From contig SLNP01000064.1 of the NCBI GenBank assembly GCA_007132995.1, positions 1 to 45,929 on the forward strand: a DNA stretch of 45,929 nucleotides, read 5' to 3'. Under the pieces are notes generated by a model that saw nothing but the letters and a program-made list of their open reading frames with translations, ran no database searches and was not told the DNA's origin. Position 1 is the stretch's first letter; the number at the start of each line of letters is the position of its first letter. A program made the position numbers and the translations under genes. The DNA comes from Bacteroidales bacterium. GTDB taxonomy: Bacteria > Bacteroidota > Bacteroidia > Bacteroidales > VadinHA17. Positions 24,551 to 33,354 of this stretch are shown here, piece by piece.

Positions 24551-25525
24551 ATGATTAATGGTGTGATAGGGATAGGCAATGCACTGGTAGATATAATGGT
24601 GAGACTGGAATCTGAAGAGCTGCTTGAGAGGCTCTCACTGCCCCCCGGCAGTATGCAGCTAATTGAGCGTGAGAGGTCTCACGAGATGACCGCTGCGGTA
24701 AACCATATGGCCGAAAGGATCACATCAGGTGGTTCTGTGGCCAACACTATATATGCATTGGGTATGATGAAGGCAGATGCCGGCTACATAGGGTCGGTGG
24801 GGAACGATAGCTATGGTACGCTGTTTCGCGACGAACTTACCAGAGCCGGTGTCTCTGCAAGACTATTTACCTCTGACCTGCCTACCGGAACCGCCATTGC
24901 CTTTATCTCGCCCGGCGGAGAGAGAACCTTTGCCACCTATACCGGTGCGGCGGCCGCCCTCAATGAGGATGATCTGGATGCCGGTATTTATGATGGGTAT
25001 GATCTTTTATATCTTGAAGGGTACCTCATCTTTAACCTGCCACTGGTTGTTCGATCTCTTCAGCTTGCAAAAGAGAGAGGCATGCTGGTGGCTCTCGACC
25101 TGTCGGGATACAACATAGTTGAAGAGGCAAGAGAGAACTTCAAGATGGTTGTGGCAGATTATGTCGATATACTGTTTGCCAACGAGGAGGAGGCTTATGC
25201 TTTCACCGGCCAGGATGCAGAGAGGGCGGCAAGGAGCCTCTCTGAAATCTGCGATATAGCTGTTGTGAAGAGAGGCCGTGAAGGGTCTGTTATTTCCAGG
25301 GGAAGCGACTTTATTGCTGTCGGGGCCGTGGGAGGTGATGCTGTAGATACCACCGGAGCCGGAGATATGTTCGCAGCCGGCTTTCTCTATGGTATGACCC
25401 GGGGGTGGCAGATAGAGAGATGCGGCCGGGCGGGATCTCTGCTGGCTGGTCATATTGTTGAGTCTGTCGGTGCAAGGCCCGCCGATCATAAATGGAGTAC
25501 CATTGAGAGGGAGATGGGACGGTGA
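24551..25525 (+). CDS. PfkB-family carbohydrate/nucleoside kinase (adenosine-kinase-like)
   Basis: The 324-residue protein belongs to the ribokinase superfamily. The N-terminal GIGNALVDIMV and the GGSVANTIYALG segment (about residues 60-71) bind the sugar moiety; the C-terminal DTTGAGDMFAAGFLYG carries the anion hole and catalytic Asp. The overall pattern (ALVDI; SVANT; EEAYAFTG) is closest to bacterial adenosine-kinase-like members, but ribokinase or other sugar kinases cannot be excluded. ATG 24551 is used because the longer frame would run out of the tRNA gene and past the promoter. Confidence 0.85.
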   Translation: MINGVIGIGNALVDIMVRLESEELLERLSLPPGSMQLIERERSHEMTAAVNHMAERITSGGSVANTIYALGMMKADAGYIGSVGNDSYGTLFRDELTRAGVSARLFTSDLPTGTAIAFISPGGERTFATYTGAAAALNEDDLDAGIYDGYDLLYLEGYLIFNLPLVVRSLQLAKERGMLVALDLSGYNIVEEARENFKMVVADYVDILFANEEEAYAFTGQDAERAARSLSEICDIAVVKRGREGSVISRGSDFIAVGAVGGDAVDTTGAGDMFAAGFLYGMTRGWQIERCGRAGSLLAGHIVESVGARPADHKWSTIEREMGR

Positions 25526-25782
25526 TACTGATTCCGCCTTGCCGGGAGTGCTATTGCGGCTTTGGCACTATTACAGAACATAACTCTCCCTCTAAACAGA
25601 GTCGTTATCGGTAAGCCGAAAGGGATTTTGTATTATTCTTCTGTCTTGGCTATATTGCGTTAACTTACCCACCTGCTCCAGACTGGTTCCAGGCTCTCTG
25701 TCAGTGCCCAAAAACTATCGGGAACATAATTGGGTTGAGCCGGTTGCCATATCCGGATTTTTATTCACTAAACAGTCTACTC

Positions 25783-28512
25783 ATGAAAAAAAGAGTTACA
25801 GTATTTATTATGCTTCTTTTTCTTCTGCCTTTGGCCCTGCTAAACGCTCAGGAAGATGGGAAAAAGGTTTTAACCTATGATGATTACCATAGATGGAGCA
25901 GGATAGGAGCAACATCTATCTCCGATGACGGGGTCTGGTTCTCATACAGCTATCGCCCGCTCGACGGAGACGACACCCTCTACTTCCGGAATCATGACAC
26001 CGGTAAGGTTTATGAAAAGCCGTTTTGCAGTAACCCCTCTTTTTCTGATGACTCCCAATGGGCTACATACCTGATAAATTTACCGCAGGAGAAGGCTGAG
26101 GCAGAACGAAGAAACAACAGGCGGGTATACAGAAAGGCGGCCCTGATAAACCTCGGAAGCGGTGAGGTTACTGTTTGGGAGAAGGCTGAATCGATATCGA
26201 TATCGCCCGGATCAGATCTGGTGCTTATTAAGCGTGTTACCGGAGGCTCGGGAGAGAGGGGCTCCGACCTTATTGTGAAGAGCCTGGCCGATGGCTGGAT
26301 GATTAACCTGGGGAATGTGAGGGAGTATAAGCTGAACAGCAGAGGAGACCTGCTTGCATATACGGTTGATGCTGCCGACAGATTGGGCAATGGCCTATAC
26401 CTTTTTGATACCGGCAGCAGGAGGATAACAGCTCTTGATACAGATACCCTTGAGTATAGCAGGCTTACATGGGATGATGAGGTTTTTCGTTCTACCGAGA
26501 GACATAGAAGAGGGAACCGGGTGGCGGTACTTAAAGGTCTCAATCCGGGTGGAGTAACACAGTCTGAAAATATGCTTATAATAGCAGATAACCTTAACAG
26601 GAGCACTACCACTACGACGATCATTAAGCCTGAGGCGCTTGAAGGCTTCCCGGAAGACTATGTGGTTAGCGACCTGTCCGGAATGCGCTTTACAACTGAT
26701 GGTGAAGGGCTCCTTTTTGGAATAAAAAGGCAGGAGGAGAGAATCAGGGTCAGTCGTGATACCGTTGCCAATGTTGATGTGTGGCACTATGCCGATGAGC
26801 GTATTCAATCTGTACAGATGCGCCGTGCCAATGCTGAGAGAAGATCGACAGATCAGGCAATTATCTGGCTCGACAGAAACCGTTTTGTGAGACTTGCCGA
26901 CGAGACTATGCCGGTTGTAGGGATGAACCGCGATGGCAAAAGAGGCATTGGGCGAAATCCTACCCCATATATTCGCGATACCGACTGGGGAGGTTCTTCA
27001 AGTGACATCTATTTCGTAGACGGCCTGAACGGTGATCGGACACTCATTGTAAATGAGCTTACCCGCTCAATGGGAAGCTCTCCTGATGGTAGGTACTTCC
27101 TCTATTTTAAGGATGGGCATTTCCATGTTTATGATGGCGAGAGAGGTGTAACCACCAATATTTCAGAGGCAGCGGAGGTCAGCTTCTTCAACGAAACCAC
27201 CGACTATCCATACGAGAACCCCTCATACGGATTTGCAGGATGGGAGAAGGGTGGCCGTTCGGTTATAGTTAACCATATGTTCGATCTGTGGGAGCTGAAA
27301 CTTGACGGGAGCGGAGGTATGAATCTTACAGGCGATTATGGTACTGAGAATAGTATAAGATTCCGTATCATGAGAACCGATAACGAGCCATGGGTAGATC
27401 TGCGAAGCGATCTCTTGCTAACCGCTTATGGTCACTGGACAAAGAAAAGTGGTTATAGCAGGCTTCGTCCGGGAAGGGCACCTGAAACATTGATTTTTGA
27501 TGACGCCAGCTTTTCACGGGCTACCAGAGCCGGTTCAGCAGACAGATACTATTTTACAAGACAGACTTTTGTCGATTTCCCCGATCTATATATAAGCAGC
27601 GGTGCATTTGTTGACAAGGTGAAGGTTACCGATGCTAATCCGCAGCAGGCTGAATACGCATGGGGTCACAGTATTCTTGTCGATTACTACAATAGCCGGG
27701 GTGACAGGCTTCAGGCTACCGTGTCACTGCCCGCAGGCTATGAAACGGGCAAGCGATATCCCACCCTTGTCTACTTCTATGACAAGATGTCGCAGAATCA
27801 TCATCGCTATTCGATGCCTGCCTACGATGACAGACCTCATCTCTCTGCCTATGCCAGCGACGGCTATCTTGTGGTCAGACCCGATATTAACTATTATACA
27901 GGAGAGCCCGGATGGAATGCCGTTGACTGCCTTACGGCTGCCGTAGAAAGAGTTATAGAGCTTGGATATGCTGATCCGGACCGGATAGGATTGCAGGGAC
28001 ATAGCTGGGGAGGCTATCAGTCATCATTTGTTCTTACCCAGACAGATATCTTCGCATGTGTTGTTACCGGAGCTCCGGTAACAAACCTTACAAGTATGTA
28101 CAACATATTGTATAAAAATAGCGGCACCAATAACCACGGAATAATGGAGACAGGACAGGTGAGGATGGGGAAGAGTCTCTTTGAAGATTTTGATAACTAT
28201 GCAGCTCAATCGCCTGTTTTCCATGTCGAAAATATTAACACGCCATTTCTTATACTGCACGGTACTGAAGATGGCGCTGTTGACTGGATGCAGGGACTCG
28301 AGTTTTACAATGCCGCAAGGCGTGCCGGAAAGCAGGTTATACTTCTCTCATATCCCGGCGAGAATCACCATCTTGCCGTCCGCAATAATGTAAAGGATTT
28401 TCAATTGCGCATGAAGGAGTATTTTGATCACTACCTGAAAGGTACCCCGGCACCTGACTGGATTACACGCGGTGTGCCTTTCCTGGAGAAGATATGGGAG
28501 ATGGGGCGGTGA
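25783..28512 (+). CDS. S9-family serine peptidase (prolyl oligopeptidase/DPP IV-like)
   Basis: The 909-residue exported protein has a signal peptide (MKKRVTVFIMLLFLLP...; ends at LLNAQ), an N-terminal beta-propeller region (about 30-600) and a C-terminal alpha/beta-hydrolase domain. The catalytic triad is visible: Ser741 in GHSWGGYQS, Asp830 in HGTEDGAV, and His862/His863 in PGENHHLA. Such enzymes remove dipeptides or cleave short peptides, often after Pro. ATG 25783 is chosen because the signal peptide starts there; an upstream TTG at 25735 is unlikely. The 257 bp before it hold no gene. Confidence 0.92.
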   Translation: MKKRVTVFIMLLFLLPLALLNAQEDGKKVLTYDDYHRWSRIGATSISDDGVWFSYSYRPLDGDDTLYFRNHDTGKVYEKPFCSNPSFSDDSQWATYLINLPQEKAEAERRNNRRVYRKAALINLGSGEVTVWEKAESISISPGSDLVLIKRVTGGSGERGSDLIVKSLADGWMINLGNVREYKLNSRGDLLAYTVDAADRLGNGLYLFDTGSRRITALDTDTLEYSRLTWDDEVFRSTERHRRGNRVAVLKGLNPGGVTQSENMLIIADNLNRSTTTTTIIKPEALEGFPEDYVVSDLSGMRFTTDGEGLLFGIKRQEERIRVSRDTVANVDVWHYADERIQSVQMRRANAERRSTDQAIIWLDRNRFVRLADETMPVVGMNRDGKRGIGRNPTPYIRDTDWGGSSSDIYFVDGLNGDRTLIVNELTRSMGSSPDGRYFLYFKDGHFHVYDGERGVTTNISEAAEVSFFNETTDYPYENPSYGFAGWEKGGRSVIVNHMFDLWELKLDGSGGMNLTGDYGTENSIRFRIMRTDNEPWVDLRSDLLLTAYGHWTKKSGYSRLRPGRAPETLIFDDASFSRATRAGSADRYYFTRQTFVDFPDLYISSGAFVDKVKVTDANPQQAEYAWGHSILVDYYNSRGDRLQATVSLPAGYETGKRYPTLVYFYDKMSQNHHRYSMPAYDDRPHLSAYASDGYLVVRPDINYYTGEPGWNAVDCLTAAVERVIELGYADPDRIGLQGHSWGGYQSSFVLTQTDIFACVVTGAPVTNLTSMYNILYKNSGTNNHGIMETGQVRMGKSLFEDFDNYAAQSPVFHVENINTPFLILHGTEDGAVDWMQGLEFYNAARRAGKQVILLSYPGENHHLAVRNNVKDFQLRMKEYFDHYLKGTPAPDWITRGVPFLEKIWEMGR

Positions 28513-28605
28513 TGCTGCAAGAGTCTGAGCTGCGCCCACCAGAGTGGCGGTCTGATTGTGAATGTGATGAGTTGTATAGTGATAACCATTAATAGTATAT
28601 TGATT

Positions 28606-29679
28606 ATGAGAAGATTTAGTTTGCTTGTTACTTGCGCGGTTGTCGTGCTGTCAGTATTCTCCTGCGCCCGGACTGAAGAGATGGTTTTCCCCGGCGAGGA
28701 GTGGAGCTACTGGTCAACCCCGGGCGATGCCGGATTCGATGAGTCTGCCCTGCCTGCCATAAAGGGGTTTCTTAGTGATAGTATGAATACTACAGGCCTG
28801 GTGGTTACCATCAACGGGAAAATCCTTTTTGATTACGGCGATATTGAGGAGGTGAGCTACCTTGCCTCTGTAAGGAAAAGTGTGCTTGCCATGCTCTATG
28901 GTATATATGTTGAAAAGGGGGTTGTAGATCTTGACCTCACACTCGAAGATATGGATCTTAATGATATCGGGGGGCTTACTGAATTGGAGAAGAGTGCTAC
29001 CGTGCGGGACCTTATCTCTTCTCGCTCAGGTGTATTTCATCCTGCATCGAATGCAGGCGATGATCTGGCTCACGCCCCTGAAAGGGGTAGCGTAGAGCCT
29101 GGTAGCTACTACCTCTACAGCAACTGGGATTTTAATGCAGCCGGAGGGGTATTTGAACTTCTTACAGGTGTCGACATATTCGATGCCCTTGAGAAGCATC
29201 TGGCTATACCGCTGCAGATGCAGGATTTCGAGAGGGAGAGACACAGGAAATCGGGCAACCTTAGAAGATCGCAGTTCCCGGCTTACCATATGCACTTCTC
29301 GACACGCGACATGGCACGGATAGGACATCTGATGCTGGCCGGCGGCAACTGGGATGGCAGGCAGATAATGACAGAAGAGTGGGTCGGGGAGTCGGTCTCA
29401 CTCATAACACCGCTTCAGGAGATGAATCCTCCGCACAGAAGAGAGGGCAACCTCGGATATGGGTATATGTGGTGGGTATATGATGGCGACGGGGCTACCG
29501 GTGCACGCCGGGGAGCATATACCGGAAGGGGTGCCCTTGGGCAATGGATAACAGTTGTTCCCAAACTCAATATGGTGATAGCCCACAAAACAACACCAGA
29601 TGCGGAAGGTACTACCGACTGGCCGGAGTATGAGAGGCTTCTCGATATGATATTCGGGGCCAGCACCTCTCTCAATTAG
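28606..29679 (+). CDS. Serine hydrolase of the class C beta-lactamase/DD-peptidase fold, lipoprotein
   Basis: The 357-residue protein has a lipoprotein signal (lipobox LSVFSC, start ATG 28606) and the three motifs of the S12 fold: Ser88-x-x-Lys91 in ASVRKS, Tyr171-Ser-Asn173 in YLYSNWDFN, and a His-Lys-Thr around Lys328 in place of KTG. Members include esterases, D-aminopeptidases and carboxypeptidases as well as AmpC; nothing here marks it as a true beta-lactamase. It follows the S9 gene by 93 bp and may be cotranscribed. Confidence 0.87.
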   Translation: MRRFSLLVTCAVVVLSVFSCARTEEMVFPGEEWSYWSTPGDAGFDESALPAIKGFLSDSMNTTGLVVTINGKILFDYGDIEEVSYLASVRKSVLAMLYGIYVEKGVVDLDLTLEDMDLNDIGGLTELEKSATVRDLISSRSGVFHPASNAGDDLAHAPERGSVEPGSYYLYSNWDFNAAGGVFELLTGVDIFDALEKHLAIPLQMQDFERERHRKSGNLRRSQFPAYHMHFSTRDMARIGHLMLAGGNWDGRQIMTEEWVGESVSLITPLQEMNPPHRREGNLGYGYMWWVYDGDGATGARRGAYTGRGALGQWITVVPKLNMVIAHKTTPDAEGTTDWPEYERLLDMIFGASTSLN

Positions 29680-29699
29680 TATTTGACACCATAACCACC

Positions 29700-29726
29700 A
29701 TGCAGTGCCTGATGAGGGCACTGCAT
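29700..29726. terminator. Hairpin between convergent genes
   Basis: ATGCAGTGCC (29700-29709) pairs perfectly over 10 bp with GGCACTGCAT (29717-29726) around a 7-nt loop. It lies in the gap between the S12-fold gene and the convergent M16 gene and could end transcripts from both sides, although neither side has a long T-run. Confidence 0.5.
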
Positions 29727-29788
29727 GTCTGGTTTGCTGAAAGCTTTTACTTTGTAAAGCGCTTCTGCGGTATGGTGTGACGATATGG

Positions 29789-32596
29789 TTAGTTGGGCCT
29801 GAAAATAACTTCTGCCCTTCCCGCATTGCCGAAGAAGAGCCCGGCCACCCTCTTTACATCTTCCGGGGTCATGTTTTTTAGAAGTTCTTCGTAGTTTGCC
29901 GGGTCGTTATTGTCTATTCCGGTAAGGTAGTAGGCATATATGGCATTGCTCCAGTATCGGTTCTGCTGACGACTCTCTTCTCTGGTTTTGAGAAGATTTT
30001 CAACAGCCTTGCCGAAGGTGCCCTGATCGGGGCCATCATTTATGAGCCGCTCTATTTCACGGTAAACTATTGACTTGAGGTAGTCAGCATTGTCGGGGTC
30101 ACAATCGAACATGATAAGTGCAGAAGCATGGTGATGAGGCCTCTCATGTGAGGTGATATTCATTGATACCCCATATGTTCCTCCCTCCTCTTCCCGTACC
30201 TTTCTGGTGTACTCTATCTGAAGTATGTTCTGAATAACCTTAAGGGTGAGGTTGTTGGGTGAGTTGTAATCCATTTTTCCCGAATAACTGACAAAGACGG
30301 TGGCCTTGGGTACCGTCAGAGGAAGGGTTATAGAACGCTCTATCTCTCCCTCAGGATGCCTTGTTCTCCTGTCAACCCAGGCTTCACCACTCTCTCCAGA
30401 GGGTAACGAGCCTATGTATTTCTCGACAAGTGGTCTGACAATGTCACTCTCTATGTTGCCAACTATAATGAAGGTGAACTCACCGGCGTTGCGAAACCGG
30501 TCTCTGTATATCATCTCAATCTTCTCCATTGAGACCTTCTCGAGTGTCGTAAGATTTTGCAGAACCGTGCGCTCGCTGTAGTTGGTAAGTATCATGGCCA
30601 GAGAGTCCTGCATTCGCTTAGAGGGGTCGTTGTCCATTGTTGTGAGGAGTGATCGGTACCTGGACATTATCGCACTATGAGCCTCAGCATCAAACCTTGG
30701 ATGGCAGAATCGCAGATAGAGAAGCTGCATGAGTGTCTCGAAATCTGCCGGCCTCGATGATCCGGAGAACCCCTCAATGGTCTCAGTGAGGGTTAGGGAG
30801 AGGGCGAGCTGCTTTCCGGTGAGCAACCGTTGCAGCGAAATGGCATCGTACTCGCCTGCACCATAGGCATCTACAACCATTGGAAGAAAAGAGGCAGATG
30901 GGAGCATCTCCTTTTCATATAGCGATGTTCCACCTAAACTGAAGGCCGAAAGAGTTACCTGATCTCTGTTATAGGAGGCTTTGCGGTATATGACTCTTGC
31001 CCCGTTTTCGAGCTTCCACTCTACCGCGTCAAACTTCCCGACATCTCTCTCTTCAATTATGGCAGATCCGGGCGGTTCGTAGGGTATAAGCTCTCCCGAT
31101 GCTGTCCTGTCTCTGTATGGCTCTATATCGGAGTTTTCAACATTTGCCACAATATCATGGAACTGCTGCTCTGTGAGGTGGGAGATGCCCTCACGCTCTT
31201 CGCCCATTACTATCAGCACTCTGTTTTCAGGGGTCATCACTGACCGGAATCTGTTGTTCAGATCTTCAACGGTAATTCCGGGAAGGAACTCTTTTATGAA
31301 GCTGTACCTGAAATCGAGCGAGGGCATCGGCTCTCCGGCAAGATGGTAGTCCTGTATAGAATAGATGTAGGCCTCATTATGAATCTTGTCTCTCTGGTTG
31401 TATCTGTTCTTGAAGGCGGTAAGATAGTTTCTTCTCTCTCTCTCCAACTCGCTTTCGGTGAATCCGTGTCGCCTTATCCGTTCGGCTTCACGATATAAAA
31501 CCTCCATGGCTCTCTCTCCCTGACCGGGATTGATGGCAGCATTCATATATAGTGCATCATAGCCCCTTACCAGTCCCGATACACCAATGCCTCCGGCAAT
31601 GAAGGGCGGATCGCTGCGCTGCAGCATCTCCTGGAAGCGCGATGAAATAATGTTATTCATCAATGAGGTTACCATAAGCTCACGCATGTAACCCAGGTTT
31701 TTCTCATCGCGCTCTGCATCACGATGCTTTATATACAGGCTTATCTGGTTTTGAGGCGCTTCGGGGTCTGTTGCAAGTACATAGAGGGTTTCGCTATGTT
31801 CGGGTACCTCAAAGAAGGGGCGTGGCACGATGTCATCGGGTGGTGAGATTGTTGAAAATAGCTCTGTTATCTTCTCTTCCATCTCATCTGTATCGATGTC
31901 ACCTACCACCACAATGGTCTGCAGATCGGTCCTGTACCATTTGTCGTAAAACGCCCTGAGTTCTGCGGCGGTGACGCTGTTTATGACATCGAGACTTCCA
32001 ATTATGTCTCTGTCGGCATAGCGCGAACCTTTGAGCAGTATGGGATAGTACTGAAGATATAGCCTGAAGCTGGCATTAAGGCGGGTTCTCCACTCTTCGC
32101 GTATTACACCTCTCTCACTCTCTACCTCATCCTCATCAATAAGAAGGTAGTCTGACCAGTCATGAAGTATCAGCAGACAGGTGTCAATCAGACCCTCTCT
32201 GTTAACTGGTATGTCAGACAGGTTGTAAACGGTTTCATTGTGAGCGGTGTAGGCATTAATGTTCCTTCCAAAAGCAACGCCGTGCCTCTCCAGTCTGCTG
32301 ATAAGGGTGTTGCCGGGGAAGTGGCGGGTGCCGTTAAAGGCCATGTGCTCGAGATAGTGAGCTATGCCATCCTGATGATCCTCTTCAAGATTGGCTCCTA
32401 CATTCTGAATAAGGTAGAAGCTGGCTCTTCCCGGTGGCTCACTATTATTCCTTATATAATAGGTTATACCGTTACTCAGTACACCTATTCTGACCTCCGG
32501 ATCGGGAGGTACCGGTTTGCCGGGATCGGTCTGGGCTCTGGCGGTAAGGGCCGTGAGCAACAGTCCTGCTATCAACACTATTCTGAAATGACCCAT
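29789..32596 (-). CDS. M16-family zinc metallopeptidase (pitrilysin/PqqL-like)
   Basis: The 935-residue exported protein has a signal peptide (about 1-21, ending TARAQ) and four M16-type domains. The inverted zinc motif HxxEH is His80-Tyr-Leu-Glu83-His84 in AHYLEHMAFNGT, with the third ligand Glu expected about 75 residues on in EVESERGVIREE. The second half (from about 510) is the inactive homologous half, which lacks HxxEH. The length fits the single-chain PqqL-like forms. It probably degrades peptides in the periplasm. Confidence 0.93.
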   Translation of the reverse strand: MGHFRIVLIAGLLLTALTARAQTDPGKPVPPDPEVRIGVLSNGITYYIRNNSEPPGRASFYLIQNVGANLEEDHQDGIAHYLEHMAFNGTRHFPGNTLISRLERHGVAFGRNINAYTAHNETVYNLSDIPVNREGLIDTCLLILHDWSDYLLIDEDEVESERGVIREEWRTRLNASFRLYLQYYPILLKGSRYADRDIIGSLDVINSVTAAELRAFYDKWYRTDLQTIVVVGDIDTDEMEEKITELFSTISPPDDIVPRPFFEVPEHSETLYVLATDPEAPQNQISLYIKHRDAERDEKNLGYMRELMVTSLMNNIISSRFQEMLQRSDPPFIAGGIGVSGLVRGYDALYMNAAINPGQGERAMEVLYREAERIRRHGFTESELERERRNYLTAFKNRYNQRDKIHNEAYIYSIQDYHLAGEPMPSLDFRYSFIKEFLPGITVEDLNNRFRSVMTPENRVLIVMGEEREGISHLTEQQFHDIVANVENSDIEPYRDRTASGELIPYEPPGSAIIEERDVGKFDAVEWKLENGARVIYRKASYNRDQVTLSAFSLGGTSLYEKEMLPSASFLPMVVDAYGAGEYDAISLQRLLTGKQLALSLTLTETIEGFSGSSRPADFETLMQLLYLRFCHPRFDAEAHSAIMSRYRSLLTTMDNDPSKRMQDSLAMILTNYSERTVLQNLTTLEKVSMEKIEMIYRDRFRNAGEFTFIIVGNIESDIVRPLVEKYIGSLPSGESGEAWVDRRTRHPEGEIERSITLPLTVPKATVFVSYSGKMDYNSPNNLTLKVIQNILQIEYTRKVREEEGGTYGVSMNITSHERPHHHASALIMFDCDPDNADYLKSIVYREIERLINDGPDQGTFGKAVENLLKTREESRQQNRYWSNAIYAYYLTGIDNNDPANYEELLKNMTPEDVKRVAGLFFGNAGRAEVIFRPN

Positions 32597-32716
32597 ATCC
32601 TGTTGGTTTGGTTTCTTTTATAAAGTATAACTTACCTCATATTGCAGGCCCCGGCCTCTTTAATGACACATGGCTGCAGGTATCGGTAATACAGGGCCTG
32701 AATTGATTCGGACTGC

Positions 32717-33331
32717 TCAGAAGAGTCCGTGAAGCTCTGCATTAATCTTGTCAATTATTTCAGAGAGATGTGACCTGTTATTTGGAAAGTCGTAGTGGTC
32801 GGCCTCTATTACCATTAACTTGCTGCCGCTGTATGACTCGACCCACGCCTCATACCTCTCATTAAGCCTTTTGAGATAGTCAATTCTTATTGAAGACTCA
32901 TACTCCCTGCCACGCTCCTGAATCTGACTCACCAGAGTGGGCACCGAAGCACGCAGATAGAGTATCAGATCGGGGGGGTCAATCAGAGAGTTCATAAGGT
33001 TAAAAAGCGAGAAGTAGTTATCAAAATCGCGGGTCGACATCAGCCCCATACTGTGAAGGTTAGGGGCGAAGATATAGGCATCTTCATAAATGGTTCGATC
33101 CTGTATAACTGTCTTTCCCGACTTTTTTATCTCCAGTATCTGGGTAAACCGGGTGTTAAGAAAATAGATCTGCAGGTTGAAAGACCACCTCTGCATATCT
33201 TCATAAAAGTCGTTGAGATAGGGGTTGGTCTCAATATCCTCGAAGTGTGGCTCCCATCCGAAATGCTTGGCAAGCAGCCCGGTAAGAGTTGTTTTTCCTG
33301 ATCCTATGTTTCCTGCAATGGCAATATGCAT
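32717..33331 (-). CDS. Deoxynucleoside kinase
   Basis: The 204-residue protein phosphorylates deoxynucleosides for salvage. It starts with the P-loop GNIGSGKTT (residues about 7-15), carries the catalytic Glu in HFEDIETNPYL, the DRTIYEDAYIF segment with the DR(S/T) motif near residue 78, and a lid-like RGREYE near 142-147. Specificity (dA/dG versus dC/dT) cannot be assigned from sequence alone. It lies 24 bp after the GH3 gene on the same strand and is probably cotranscribed. Confidence 0.92.
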   Translation of the reverse strand: MHIAIAGNIGSGKTTLTGLLAKHFGWEPHFEDIETNPYLNDFYEDMQRWSFNLQIYFLNTRFTQILEIKKSGKTVIQDRTIYEDAYIFAPNLHSMGLMSTRDFDNYFSLFNLMNSLIDPPDLILYLRASVPTLVSQIQERGREYESSIRIDYLKRLNERYEAWVESYSGSKLMVIEADHYDFPNNRSHLSEIIDKINAELHGLF

Positions 33332-33354
33332 ACGGCTTATCGATTAGGTGAGGG

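Noticed and set aside
28606..29679. Calling the S12-fold lipoprotein a beta-lactamase
   Set aside because: The SxxK and YxN motifs are shared with esterases and peptidases, and the third motif is HKT rather than the usual KTG, so resistance cannot be claimed.
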